Source of the DNA: Mycolicibacterium pulveris
GTDB taxonomy: Bacteria; Actinomycetota; Actinomycetes; Mycobacteriales; Mycobacteriaceae
Direction: 5' to 3'
Assembly (NCBI RefSeq): GCF_010725725.1
Contig: NZ_AP022599.1
Location: forward strand, 1,984,001 to 2,048,000
Length of the DNA stretch: 64,000 bases
The notes below the pieces were generated by a model. The model saw nothing but the letters and a program-made list of their open reading frames with translations, searched no databases and had not been told where the DNA came from. Shown here piece after piece: positions 41,403 through 48,721 of this stretch (position 1 is its first letter; each line of letters opens with the position of its first letter). The translations under genes were made by a program, and so were the position numbers.

Positions 41403-42467
41403 TCACCGGTAAAACGGCCCCGGTTTGCCGGCGCCTTCGAGATGCCCGTACGGGTCGTACAGGTTCATCTCGGGATAGGGATTCTGGTCGAATGAGGGCC
41501 TCGACAGGCCGGCTTCCCGCAGCCCGGCAAGCACCGCCAACGGCACTGAGAACGACACCAGGCCCACGGCCACCGAGATCAACAGCTGCCGTGTCAGCGT
41601 CACCTTCGGGCGGCCTGACCGCGCGGGCAACCACCGCGCGATGCGGTTGATCAGCACCATGTCGCCGCTCTCATCACGCACACACATCACCGCGACCATC
41701 GCGAAGATCACCGAATCGTAGAGCGCCATGATCAGCGGAAAATGGATGTGGCCGATCTGAAGCACAGGCCCGACGGCTTCGGTGTAGAAGAAGATCCCGG
41801 CCCGCATCCAGGTGAACTGGATGACGCCGTTGATCGGGATGGCGATGATCGTCGCGCCGATGAACACCCTGATCAGCCTGCGCTCCGCCAGCCAACGCGT
41901 GCGCCGCATCAGTGGGTCCAGCAGTAAGTCGTGCAACTTCAGAAATCCCAGCCCGTTGAGCAGATAGTAGGCCGCATAGCCGCCCAGAAATGCCAGGGCG
42001 GGTTCGAGATTCGGTGCGATGTTGACATACGGCCATGAAAACGGGAAGTGCAGCATCCGCGGATCGAAGATCGCGAACGTCGCCCAGTTGGCGAGCGGAT
42101 CCAGCGCCCCGGTTATGAGCCCGGCGAACGCGATGACGACCGCCCAGTGCACCTTGCGTTGGCGCCAGGACAGCCATCCCAGCACACCGACCAGGCCGAT
42201 GGCGAGCGGAATCGAACTGAAGGCCACGCCGAGCGGCCAGTTGTCGAAGCCGAGGAACGGTGGGTAGGGAGCAGGACCGGGATTCGGATTGGTCTTTGTC
42301 GGGTGCCCGTGCAGGCCCGACTGGATGTTCACGATGGTCACGATCGCGAACACCAGATAGGCGGCGAAGAACAGGCCCCATCCGACCCTGGCGGGCCACG
42401 GCGAGAATCGGGTCACGGTGGATGATTCGATGCCGGAGCTTGAGCCGCGCTCAACGGTATTCGCCAT
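41403..42467 (-). CDS. AveC-like (spirocyclase family) integral membrane protein
   Basis: A 354-residue protein with seven hydrophobic helices, near residues 27-47, 80-100, 107-125, 155-175, 200-222, 240-262 and 292-313. Conserved-looking loops are FPFSWPYVNIAPNLEP and IQFTWMRAGIFFYTEAVGP. Mycobacterial proteins of this type are annotated as the spirocyclase AveC family after the avermectin spiroketal-forming enzyme. The ATG at 42467 comes one base before the end of the P450 gene. With the P450 and the DapB-like reductase it may hydroxylate and rearrange a lipid substrate in the membrane; the actual reaction here is not known. Confidence 0.78.
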   Translation of the reverse strand: MANTVERGSSSGIESSTVTRFSPWPARVGWGLFFAAYLVFAIVTIVNIQSGLHGHPTKTNPNPGPAPYPPFLGFDNWPLGVAFSSIPLAIGLVGVLGWLSWRQRKVHWAVVIAFAGLITGALDPLANWATFAIFDPRMLHFPFSWPYVNIAPNLEPALAFLGGYAAYYLLNGLGFLKLHDLLLDPLMRRTRWLAERRLIRVFIGATIIAIPINGVIQFTWMRAGIFFYTEAVGPVLQIGHIHFPLIMALYDSVIFAMVAVMCVRDESGDMVLINRIARWLPARSGRPKVTLTRQLLISVAVGLVSFSVPLAVLAGLREAGLSRPSFDQNPYPEMNLYDPYGHLEGAGKPGPFYR

Positions 42468-42468
42468 G

Positions 42469-43665
42469 TCACACGCTCACTGGCAGAGTCGACCAACCTC
42501 TCACACTGGTGGTGTGCGCACGCTTGGCCGCCCCATAGTCGACTTCCCAGTCCGGCCAACGCGTCAGCACCTCCTCGAGCGCCACACGCGCTTGCATGCG
42601 TGCCAATGCGGCGCCGAGACAGAAGTGAATGCCACGCCCGAATGACAAGTGGGCGGCCTGCCGATGGATGTCGAACCGGTCCGCATCCGGGTACTGTCGC
42701 TCGTCGCGGTTCGCCGAGCCGTTGATAAGCAACATCACCGAGCCCTCAGCGACTGTCTCACCGTAGAGTTCGACATCACGGGCGACATAGCGGGCCTGCA
42801 CGGGCGACGGCGCCTCGTAGCGCAGCACCTCCTCGATCGCCGCGGGGATCAGGCTGAAATCCGCCGCGAGTTCACGGCGCTGGTCCGGATGGTCGGACAA
42901 CAGTTGTCCGGCGAAGCCGATCAGCCGCGTCGTCGTCTCGTTTCCCGCTCCGACGAGGGTGCCGGTATAGGTCAGTACCTCTCCGCGGGTCAACCGCCTG
43001 GTACTGCCGTCGGGTTCCTCGATCTCAGCGTTCACCAGCTCCGTCATCAGGTCGTCTGATGGGTGGTCGTAACGCCAGTCGATGAACTCCTCCAGCATCG
43101 AGCCTTGACGCGTCAGCGCGTCGTCGGCCACATCGACGAGTTCGCCGTCTTTGAGCTCGAGAAGCCGGTCGGTGTTCTGCCGGATCGCGATCTGCCTGTC
43201 CTCGGGGATACCCAGCAGGTATCCGATGGTGCGCATCGGCATCCACGCGCCGAGGTCGGCGATGAAGTCAAACGTCTCCGCTTTCTCGAGGGGTTCCAGT
43301 GCGCGCCGACAGAACTCCCGTGCCAGTGGTTCGATGGCAGCCATGCGCCGCGGCGTGAACACACCCGACAACAGCCGCCGGTGAAAGTCATGGATCGGCG
43401 GGTCCTCGAACAGGATGATGCCCGGCGGTACCTCGACGCCGTTGAGGATGAACTCGATGGTGGTGCCCTTGCCCGACCGGTAATCCTCCCAGTTGGCCAA
43501 TTCGCGGGCGACGTCTGAGTACCTGCTCAACGCGTAGAAACCGTACTTGTCGTTGTGGTACAGCGGCGCTTCGTCACGCAGCCGTTTCCACACGGGGTAA
43601 GGATCGTCGTCGATGTCGAAGTCGAACGGGTCGTAGTACGGCCCAACCTTCACCCTGTAGGTCAC
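42469..43665 (-). CDS. Cytochrome P450
   Basis: A 398-residue P450 with I-helix LVGAGNETTTRLI, ExxR in EEVLRYEAPS and haem loop FGRGIHFCLGAALAR. The start is uncertain: GTG 43665 (VTYRVKVGPYYDPFDF) is preferred because a longer in-frame extension would run through promoter-like sequence with a candidate operator at 43670-43687; GTG 43653 is also possible. First gene of the P450/AveC-like/DapB-like operon. It resembles the P450 at 35492 in its EAPS and SALRD/GSANRDER segments. Confidence 0.88.
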   Translation of the reverse strand: MTYRVKVGPYYDPFDFDIDDDPYPVWKRLRDEAPLYHNDKYGFYALSRYSDVARELANWEDYRSGKGTTIEFILNGVEVPPGIILFEDPPIHDFHRRLLSGVFTPRRMAAIEPLAREFCRRALEPLEKAETFDFIADLGAWMPMRTIGYLLGIPEDRQIAIRQNTDRLLELKDGELVDVADDALTRQGSMLEEFIDWRYDHPSDDLMTELVNAEIEEPDGSTRRLTRGEVLTYTGTLVGAGNETTTRLIGFAGQLLSDHPDQRRELAADFSLIPAAIEEVLRYEAPSPVQARYVARDVELYGETVAEGSVMLLINGSANRDERQYPDADRFDIHRQAAHLSFGRGIHFCLGAALARMQARVALEEVLTRWPDWEVDYGAAKRAHTTSVRGWSTLPVSV

Positions 43666-43669
43666 TCCG

Positions 43670-43687
43670 TGAGAATAGGCTTTACCG
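43670..43687. promoter_or_regulatory. Candidate half-conserved operator next to P450 start
   Basis: TGAGAATAGGCTTTACCG has a perfect left arm GAGAA and a right arm TTACC. The same TGAGAA-N6-TTACCG pattern occurs at 46406-46423, which makes it more credible than either alone. It lies five bases upstream of the chosen P450 start. Confidence 0.35.
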
Positions 43688-43778
43688 GGCTTCGCTATGG
43701 CGCGTTTCTCCCGGCCCGCTCTTTGCATGCGCGGCCAGGACGCTCGCGATACGGTCGGCTATCGCCGCAACTGCCCAT

Positions 43779-43798
43779 GTGAGAATATGAATTCTCGT
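43779..43798. promoter_or_regulatory. Operator, GAGAA-TATGAA-TTCTC inverted repeat
   Basis: GTGAGAATATGAATTCTCGT has perfect 5+5 arms at 43781-43785 and 43792-43796 with the standard 6-base spacer. It is in the divergent gap (43666-43851) between the P450 operon and the duplicated-domain gene. Confidence 0.7.
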
Positions 43799-43851
43799 AT
43801 CACGCGGAGATCGGATTCGCCGGCGCATATCGGTGTCGAAGGAGGCGCAGA

Positions 43852-44493
43852 ATGGCCCCAGCCGCCGTTCGCAGCTTCATCTTCGCCGTTGAGTTCCGAA
43901 TCGGCGAATCCCGGCGCGTGGGATCGGTACTCGCGCGTCACGAGGAGAGTCTCCGCGACCTCGGTGCGCGATATGCGTTCGTGTACGAGTCGATAGTCGA
44001 AGCCGGAAAAGTACTGGTCGTCATCGGTGTCCGCACTGAGCAACCGCTGCTGGACATTCTTCGCTCGCCGTACCTCTTCGAATGGTTCGACGCCGTCGGC
44101 GTCGAAGACCTTCCTGCCGTCTTCGCAGGCGAAGCCGTGAGACGGTTCGACCTCGGTGAACCGCCGGCGCCGGGCACCGAGGTGGTGGTTGCCGCGGTCA
44201 CCCGGGTTGAGGATGTCGAGGTCTTCGTGAATCGCGTGCGCGAATCGCTGGCCGATTTCGCCCGGTCGGGCATCCGCCGAACCCTCGTCTACCGGGCCCT
44301 CGACACGCCCCGTGAAGTGCTGTTCCTGCACCAGCTTGCGACGGCCCGAAACGCGCTGCAGTGGGTCGCCCATTCCGACATCGCCTCGGAATGGCTCGCA
44401 TCCGCGGGGGTCGGCGCCTACCCGCCCGTCTTCGTCGGGCGGTTCGTCCATGCGATGCGACTGGCCGAGACGGCCGGGACGGACTTGCACTGA
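43852..44493 (+). CDS. Protein of unknown function with tandem duplicated domain
   Basis: A 213-residue protein made of two related halves. The stretch SPYLFEWFDAVGVEDLPAVF..VRRFDL (first half) matches SDIASEWLASAGVGAYPPVF..VHAMRL (second half), and each half contains an RxxLxxFARSG/RHEESLRDLG-type helix. The layout suggests a ferredoxin-like (ABM-type) barrel dimer fused in one chain. ATG 43852 follows GAAGGAGG by six bases. Its stop overlaps the Bfd-like ferredoxin gene (TGATG), and it sits under a strong operator. No activity can be named. Confidence 0.75.
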   Translation: MAPAAVRSFIFAVEFRIGESRRVGSVLARHEESLRDLGARYAFVYESIVEAGKVLVVIGVRTEQPLLDILRSPYLFEWFDAVGVEDLPAVFAGEAVRRFDLGEPPAPGTEVVVAAVTRVEDVEVFVNRVRESLADFARSGIRRTLVYRALDTPREVLFLHQLATARNALQWVAHSDIASEWLASAGVGAYPPVFVGRFVHAMRLAETAGTDLH

Positions 44494-44687
44494 TGTATGT
44501 CTGCCTGTGTCTCGGCGTCACGGTCGAGACGGTCTCCGATGCCGTCGCCGCCGGCGCCTGCACTTCACGACAGGTGTCCACCGCGTGCGGCGCCGGTTCG
44601 GATTGCGGCAGGTGTCGGCGCACGATCCGCTCGATCATCGACTCCGCTGCAGCGACAACGGAATCAGGCAGTCAAAGCAGGGTTTGA
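44493..44687 (+). CDS. Bfd-type [2Fe-2S] ferredoxin
   Basis: A 64-residue protein with the bacterioferritin-associated-ferredoxin pattern: MYVCLCLGVTVETVSDAV holds the C-x-C pair, and CGAGSDCGRC near residue 38-47 holds the C-x2-C pair. Bfd normally reduces bacterioferritin to release iron. Here the gene overlaps the duplicated-domain protein by one base and is followed by an SDR, in an island with three P450 genes and no other ferredoxin. It may serve as an electron carrier for this pathway; that is inference. Confidence 0.85.
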   Translation: MYVCLCLGVTVETVSDAVAAGACTSRQVSTACGAGSDCGRCRRTIRSIIDSAAATTESGSQSRV

Positions 44688-44711
44688 GCGGCCGATAGAA
44701 GGGACCGATCA

Positions 44712-45515
44712 ATGGATTTGGGCTTCGAAGGTGCGACGGCCGTCGTCACCGGTGGCAGTAAGGGCATGGGGCTGGCGATCGCCGAAACGCTTGGCGCCGA
44801 AGGGGCATCGGTGGCGATCATGGCGCGTGGACAGCGAGGCCTGGATGCCGCGGCCGAACGGATCCGTGAAACCGGCGCGCCCGAGGTGCTTGCACTGACC
44901 GTCGACATGGCCGACGCCGGCTCGATCGCGGCAGGGTACAGCGCGGTCGGTGAAGCGTGGAAACACCTGAACGTGTTGGTGCACACGGTGGGACCCGACG
45001 CGGGTGCCTTCGAAGATCTCGACGACGACGACTGGCACGCTGCCTTCGACCTGGGCACCATGTCCGCGGTTCGATCCGTGCGCGCAGCACTCCCGATGCT
45101 GCGTGCCGCCGACTGGGCTCGAATCGTCACCCTGTCCGCGCACTCGATTCAGCGCCAGAGCCCGCGACTTGTCGCCTACACCGCAACGAAAGCGGCGTTG
45201 TCGAGCTTCACCAAGAATCTGTCGAAGAGCCTTGGACCAGAGGGCATTCTGGTGAACTGCGTATGCCCGGGCACCATTGTGACCGCGAGTTTCACCGAGA
45301 TTCTCAGGGACGTGCTCGGCGCCGACGGACTGAACTCCGCGGATCCGCACGATGTGATGACGTGGGTGGAGCGCACCTACGGTCACCCCTGTGACCTCGG
45401 CCGGGCCGGGCTGCCCGAGGAGATCGCCTCGGCGACGGCGTATCTGGCGTCACGCCGGAACGGCTACGTCACCGGAGCCACCGTCAATGTCGACGGCGGT
45501 TCGGACTTCATCTGA
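44712..45515 (+). CDS. Short-chain dehydrogenase/reductase
   Basis: A 267-residue SDR with TGGSKGMG cofactor loop, VHTVGP in place of NNAG, Ser in TLSAHS, catalytic YTATK and the final GATVNVDGG. ATG 44712 follows AGAAGGGACC. Third gene of the operon that begins at 43852. It likely oxidises a hydroxy intermediate produced by one of the P450s. Its end lies 12 bases from the convergent SDR. Confidence 0.88.
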   Translation: MDLGFEGATAVVTGGSKGMGLAIAETLGAEGASVAIMARGQRGLDAAAERIRETGAPEVLALTVDMADAGSIAAGYSAVGEAWKHLNVLVHTVGPDAGAFEDLDDDDWHAAFDLGTMSAVRSVRAALPMLRAADWARIVTLSAHSIQRQSPRLVAYTATKAALSSFTKNLSKSLGPEGILVNCVCPGTIVTASFTEILRDVLGADGLNSADPHDVMTWVERTYGHPCDLGRAGLPEEIASATAYLASRRNGYVTGATVNVDGGSDFI

Positions 45516-45527
45516 GCCCTGGCTCGC

Positions 45528-46370
45528 TCAGCTGTTCTTCGACATCTCCGCGGCGGCCGTGTCGGCCCACTGCGCCTGGTGCCGGCCCATCGTCATGGCG
45601 CCGTTCCAGCCGCCGTCGGTCCACAGCACCTCACCGCCGACATAACTGAAGCGCGGGCTCCCGAGGCAGACCAGGGGCCAGGCCTGCTCCTCCGGCGTCG
45701 AATACCGCCCGATCGGTCCGACCGCCTGATCGACGGTGTCCTTACCCATCAGGTCCTGGAAGGCCGGCATCATCGCAGTCTCGGTGGGTCCCGGATTGAT
45801 GCAGTTGATCCGGATACCGCGGCGACCGAGCTCGGGGTACCACCACCCCACCCACGCGTCGATGATGTACTTCGAATAGGCGTAGCCGCTCCACGACCAC
45901 AACTTCTCGTTGGCCGACAACCACTCGACAGCCGCCTCGAACCCTTTGGTTTCGAGCAGCCCGGTGATGACCTTGATGTGGTCCTGCCACCCGATTGCGG
46001 CCGACGACGAGATGACGCTGATCGCCGACCCGTCGGGCATTTTCGGTACGAGGCACTCGGCCAGGTGACGCGCCCCGACGAAGTTGACCAGGATCGTGTC
46101 CCACTCGCTGAACGGCGGACCGGGAAGCCCCGCACAGCTGAAGAGCCCGTCAACCGGGCCGTCGATGGCCGCCGCTACCCCTTCGATACTCGACTGGTCA
46201 CGCAGATCGACCTGCAGCGCACCCGCGACGGGAACGGTCGTGGGTTTGATGTCGAGGGCGGTGACCGTCGCGCCGAGATCGACGAGGATCTGCGCGGTGG
46301 CCTGCCCCATGCCGGACGCCGCGCCCGTGACGACAACCGACTTGCCGCGATACCCCAGCACGTCCTCCAT
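45528..46370 (-). CDS. Short-chain dehydrogenase/reductase, 3-alpha-HSD-like
   Basis: A 280-residue SDR: TGAASGMG cofactor loop, FSCAGLPG, catalytic YAYSK, INCINPGPTETAMM and a C-terminal EVLWTDGGWNGAM. The insertion before the active site (KVITGLLETKGFEAAVEW) and the INPGPTET segment are reminiscent of 3-alpha-hydroxysteroid dehydrogenase/carbonyl reductases. ATG 46370 is preceded by CAGGAGCGTGTC. It is downstream of the DapB-like gene by 25 bases, but candidate GAGAA-type sites in that gap could give it its own promoter. Confidence 0.87.
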   Translation of the reverse strand: MEDVLGYRGKSVVVTGAASGMGQATAQILVDLGATVTALDIKPTTVPVAGALQVDLRDQSSIEGVAAAIDGPVDGLFSCAGLPGPPFSEWDTILVNFVGARHLAECLVPKMPDGSAISVISSSAAIGWQDHIKVITGLLETKGFEAAVEWLSANEKLWSWSGYAYSKYIIDAWVGWWYPELGRRGIRINCINPGPTETAMMPAFQDLMGKDTVDQAVGPIGRYSTPEEQAWPLVCLGSPRFSYVGGEVLWTDGGWNGAMTMGRHQAQWADTAAAEMSKNS

Positions 46371-46383
46371 GACACGCTCCTGC

Positions 46384-46423
46384 CGAGAACTTCATTTATC
46401 GGATATGAGAACCCACGTTACCG
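46384..46423. promoter_or_regulatory. Two candidate operator copies in tandem
   Basis: CGAGAA-CTTCAT-TTATCG (46384-46401) and TGAGAA-CCCACG-TTACCG (46406-46423) follow each other with a 4-base gap. The second overlaps the last codons of the DapB-like gene. They would lie just upstream of the minus-strand SDR start at 46370. Both have a perfect GAGAA arm and a weaker right arm. Confidence 0.4.
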
Positions 46424-47469
46424 ACCCGGTTCGTCCAGTGCGCGACAAACGGCGCAATGGTGGACAGGTCGTACAGCCCGGGTTCGGCGGCAACTACGGC
46501 GGGTATCGCGTTGATCGCGTGCATCGCGGTGGCCAGGCAACCCTGTTCGGCGTGATCTTCGCCGGCGGAGCCGATTTCGAGATGGATCCGCAGGTTCGGC
46601 TCACCTTCGAAGGTGACCTCGTAGCCGATCTCGGTCGGCCAGTCCGGAGCCAGATCGTCGGCCATGCGGGTGAGATGCTCGACGGACATCGTGGTCTCGC
46701 CGCAGTCGACCACGACACCGAATCGCATGGCACCGACGGTGCCCGCCGGGATGTCGCCCGCGGCGACGGTCAGGGCGCGCGGTGTCGTCGCGACCTCGCG
46801 GAAGCCCTGCACCGATTGAATCTCGAGTCCGAGCGCCTGAGCGAGCACGGTCGCGCTGCCGATCCATGCCCCGGCCGCGTAGTCGGGGTTGGCCAGCAGC
46901 GGCGTGGTGTCCTGGGGTGCATGCCCGAAGCCCATGGCGTTGAAGATCAGGTCGTGGCTTGCATATGTCGAGTAGTTGAGCACTTCGCGGACGTTGATCC
47001 TGCTCGTCCGCTGCGTCAACCGCGACAGAACGGGCGCGATCGACTCCGCCACGAAACCCGGATACAGCCCCAGCCCGAGGAACGACGATTGTCCTGCCTT
47101 GCAGGCGCTCTCGAGGTTCTCTGCAAGCGATTCATGCAGTGAGCGTGGATGAATGAACCTGCTGCCGGTGGCGATGACGTTCTTTCCGGACGCGAGTAGG
47201 TCGCAGACGTCGGCGAAGCAGCCGGGCGTGTCGGTTTCCACCTTGCCCATGTAGAGCACCACGTCGGCGTCGGTGGCGATGACGGCATCGCGATCGTCGG
47301 TGGCGCGCACTCCGGTCTCCCCCACGCCGCACAGCGCACCGGCATCGACTCCGGCTTTCGCGGGGTCGTAGACACGCACCCCGACAAGCGTGAGGTCGGG
47401 TCGGCCGAGAACGTGCCGCAGCGACATCATTCCGGTGACACCGGTGGCCCACTGAATCACACGAGTCAT
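46396..47469 (-). CDS. DapB-like NAD(P)-dependent oxidoreductase
   Basis: A 357-residue paralogue of the protein at 40258. The shared plan is the Rossmann start VIQWATGVTGMMSLRHVL, VGVRVYDPAKAGVDAGALCG, a KNVIATGS strand, and a C-terminal AMHAINAIPAVVAAEPGLYD matching the other copy's ALAAVNAIPSVVDAPPGV. These proteins belong with 2,4-diaminopentanoate-dehydrogenase-like enzymes, not with lysine synthesis. The start is ATG 47469. It is upstream of the SDR at 45528. The two paralogues in one island point to two similar redox steps. Confidence 0.82.
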   Translation of the reverse strand: MTRVIQWATGVTGMMSLRHVLGRPDLTLVGVRVYDPAKAGVDAGALCGVGETGVRATDDRDAVIATDADVVLYMGKVETDTPGCFADVCDLLASGKNVIATGSRFIHPRSLHESLAENLESACKAGQSSFLGLGLYPGFVAESIAPVLSRLTQRTSRINVREVLNYSTYASHDLIFNAMGFGHAPQDTTPLLANPDYAAGAWIGSATVLAQALGLEIQSVQGFREVATTPRALTVAAGDIPAGTVGAMRFGVVVDCGETTMSVEHLTRMADDLAPDWPTEIGYEVTFEGEPNLRIHLEIGSAGEDHAEQGCLATAMHAINAIPAVVAAEPGLYDLSTIAPFVAHWTNRVGNVGSHIR

Positions 47470-47532
47470 CCCGACACTCCCTCAATCTGGACGGATCGGC
47501 TGCGGTTCAACCACGTTTCCCGTCGGAGGTCG

Positions 47533-48681
47533 CTAGCGGACGGCACCCGCACCGACCGCGCGTGCGATGTTGTCACTCGGCGCCGCGTGGAATACGTGCC
47601 GGCTTCCGTCCGGCAGTATCCGACGCGCGATCAGGTAATCGGAGCCCAGCCAACCCTGCCTGATATAGCGACCGAACCGCAAGAACGTTCCCGGCGCTCC
47701 GCTGGCCGACGGCACGAGCTTCACCTGCTCGATACCCTCCTTGACGCCCTCGCCGGTCAACGGACGCGCCGCCGCCAAACCTCGAGCGATCACGGTTGCG
47801 ACGTCGTGGCACAGACCCGGCATCGAATGCGTGGGACGACGGCCGTAGCGCGCCTCGAACCGGTCGAGGAAGGCCTGGCCGACGACGTTGCGTTCGTCGT
47901 AGCTGTCCAAGCCGATCCAGCCGCGCAACTGCCGCATCCACTCGGCGTTGATGTGCGCCATCTCGAAGGCGGTGGTGGTGTAGCGCGGCGGATCCCAGCC
48001 CGCGGCCTCCAGCGCATCCGAGAAGCCCCACAGCCCGTGACCGAAACCCACGTGTACGAGGGCGTCGGGGTCGGCGGCACGAAGTTCGGCGACGACGGCT
48101 GCCTTGTCGGCTTCGACCTGGGGGATGGCGGCCGTGGTCACGATCTTCAAACCCGCGGCGGAGTACGCCTTTTCGGCAAACGCCAGGTACTCCTTGCCGA
48201 TCAGCGACGCCTCGTAGGCGATCGCGATGCGCGACCGGCCGTCACCCAGCATCACCGCGGCGAGCATCACCGGCTCCTCGGGCATCGACCCGTTGTTGAG
48301 TGCGAACGTCCACTCGCCCAGCGCCCCCTCCGACCCCGAGAGGATGATGTTCGCAACCTTGGCCACCCGGTCGGCGTGCGCGGTCAGCGGCACCGCGTTG
48401 TCGGAGACGTAGGGGCCGAAGATGGCCAGGCAGCCTTCGGCGACCAGCTCGTCGTACCCGCGTTCGACGGCGTGGTAGGTGCCGTTCGGCAGGCCGATGA
48501 CGTCGCGCCTGATTACCTCGATCGGCCGGTCGACCACCCCGGCCGCGACCGCTTCGTCGAACACCAAGCGCAGCGTGTCCATCGTGTCGTCCTCGAGCCC
48601 CGACCTGGTCGGATAGTCGTTGAGCAAGCCGACTTTCAGCGGGGCCACCGATCCGTACGCGCGAACACCTTCGTCTGCCAT
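47533..48681 (-). CDS. Substrate-binding protein of branched-chain amino-acid type, without signal peptide
   Basis: A 382-residue Peripla_BP_6/LivJ-like protein: APLKVGLLNDYPTRSGLEDD, FGPYVSDNAVPLTAHAD, and a type 1 periplasmic-binding two-lobe layout to the end. From the ATG at 48681 there is no signal sequence or lipobox, and no permease or ATPase gene is nearby. Either it is cytoplasmic and acts as a ligand sensor, or it is exported another way. It is divergent from a TetR gene across 40 bases holding a 25-base palindrome. A longer in-frame start would run through that palindrome and the TetR gene, and is rejected. Confidence 0.82.
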   Translation of the reverse strand: MADEGVRAYGSVAPLKVGLLNDYPTRSGLEDDTMDTLRLVFDEAVAAGVVDRPIEVIRRDVIGLPNGTYHAVERGYDELVAEGCLAIFGPYVSDNAVPLTAHADRVAKVANIILSGSEGALGEWTFALNNGSMPEEPVMLAAVMLGDGRSRIAIAYEASLIGKEYLAFAEKAYSAAGLKIVTTAAIPQVEADKAAVVAELRAADPDALVHVGFGHGLWGFSDALEAAGWDPPRYTTTAFEMAHINAEWMRQLRGWIGLDSYDERNVVGQAFLDRFEARYGRRPTHSMPGLCHDVATVIARGLAAARPLTGEGVKEGIEQVKLVPSASGAPGTFLRFGRYIRQGWLGSDYLIARRILPDGSRHVFHAAPSDNIARAVGAGAVR

Positions 48682-48684
48682 TCC

Positions 48685-48709
48685 AGCAACATACAATATG
48701 CAGGTTGCT
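48685..48709. promoter_or_regulatory. 25-base palindromic operator between substrate-binding and TetR genes
   Basis: Arms AGCAAC and GTTGCT pair perfectly at the two ends, and several inner positions (T, CA / TG, A) also match. It fills the gap between divergent starts at 48681 and 48722 and is the likely autoregulatory site of the adjacent TetR. It is unrelated to the GAGAA-N6-TTCTC family. Confidence 0.7.
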
Positions 48710-48721
48710 ACCATGCTCGCC

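Noticed and set aside
41371..41634. N-terminal extension of the DapB-like gene
   Set aside because: It overlaps the AveC-like gene, encodes Arg/Gly-rich sequence unlike the family, and a good ribosome-binding site precedes ATG 41370.
44497..44898. Alternative frame over the Bfd-like ferredoxin
   Set aside because: The frame starting at 44493 gives the full Cys pattern of Bfd; the other frame has no motif and runs into the SDR.
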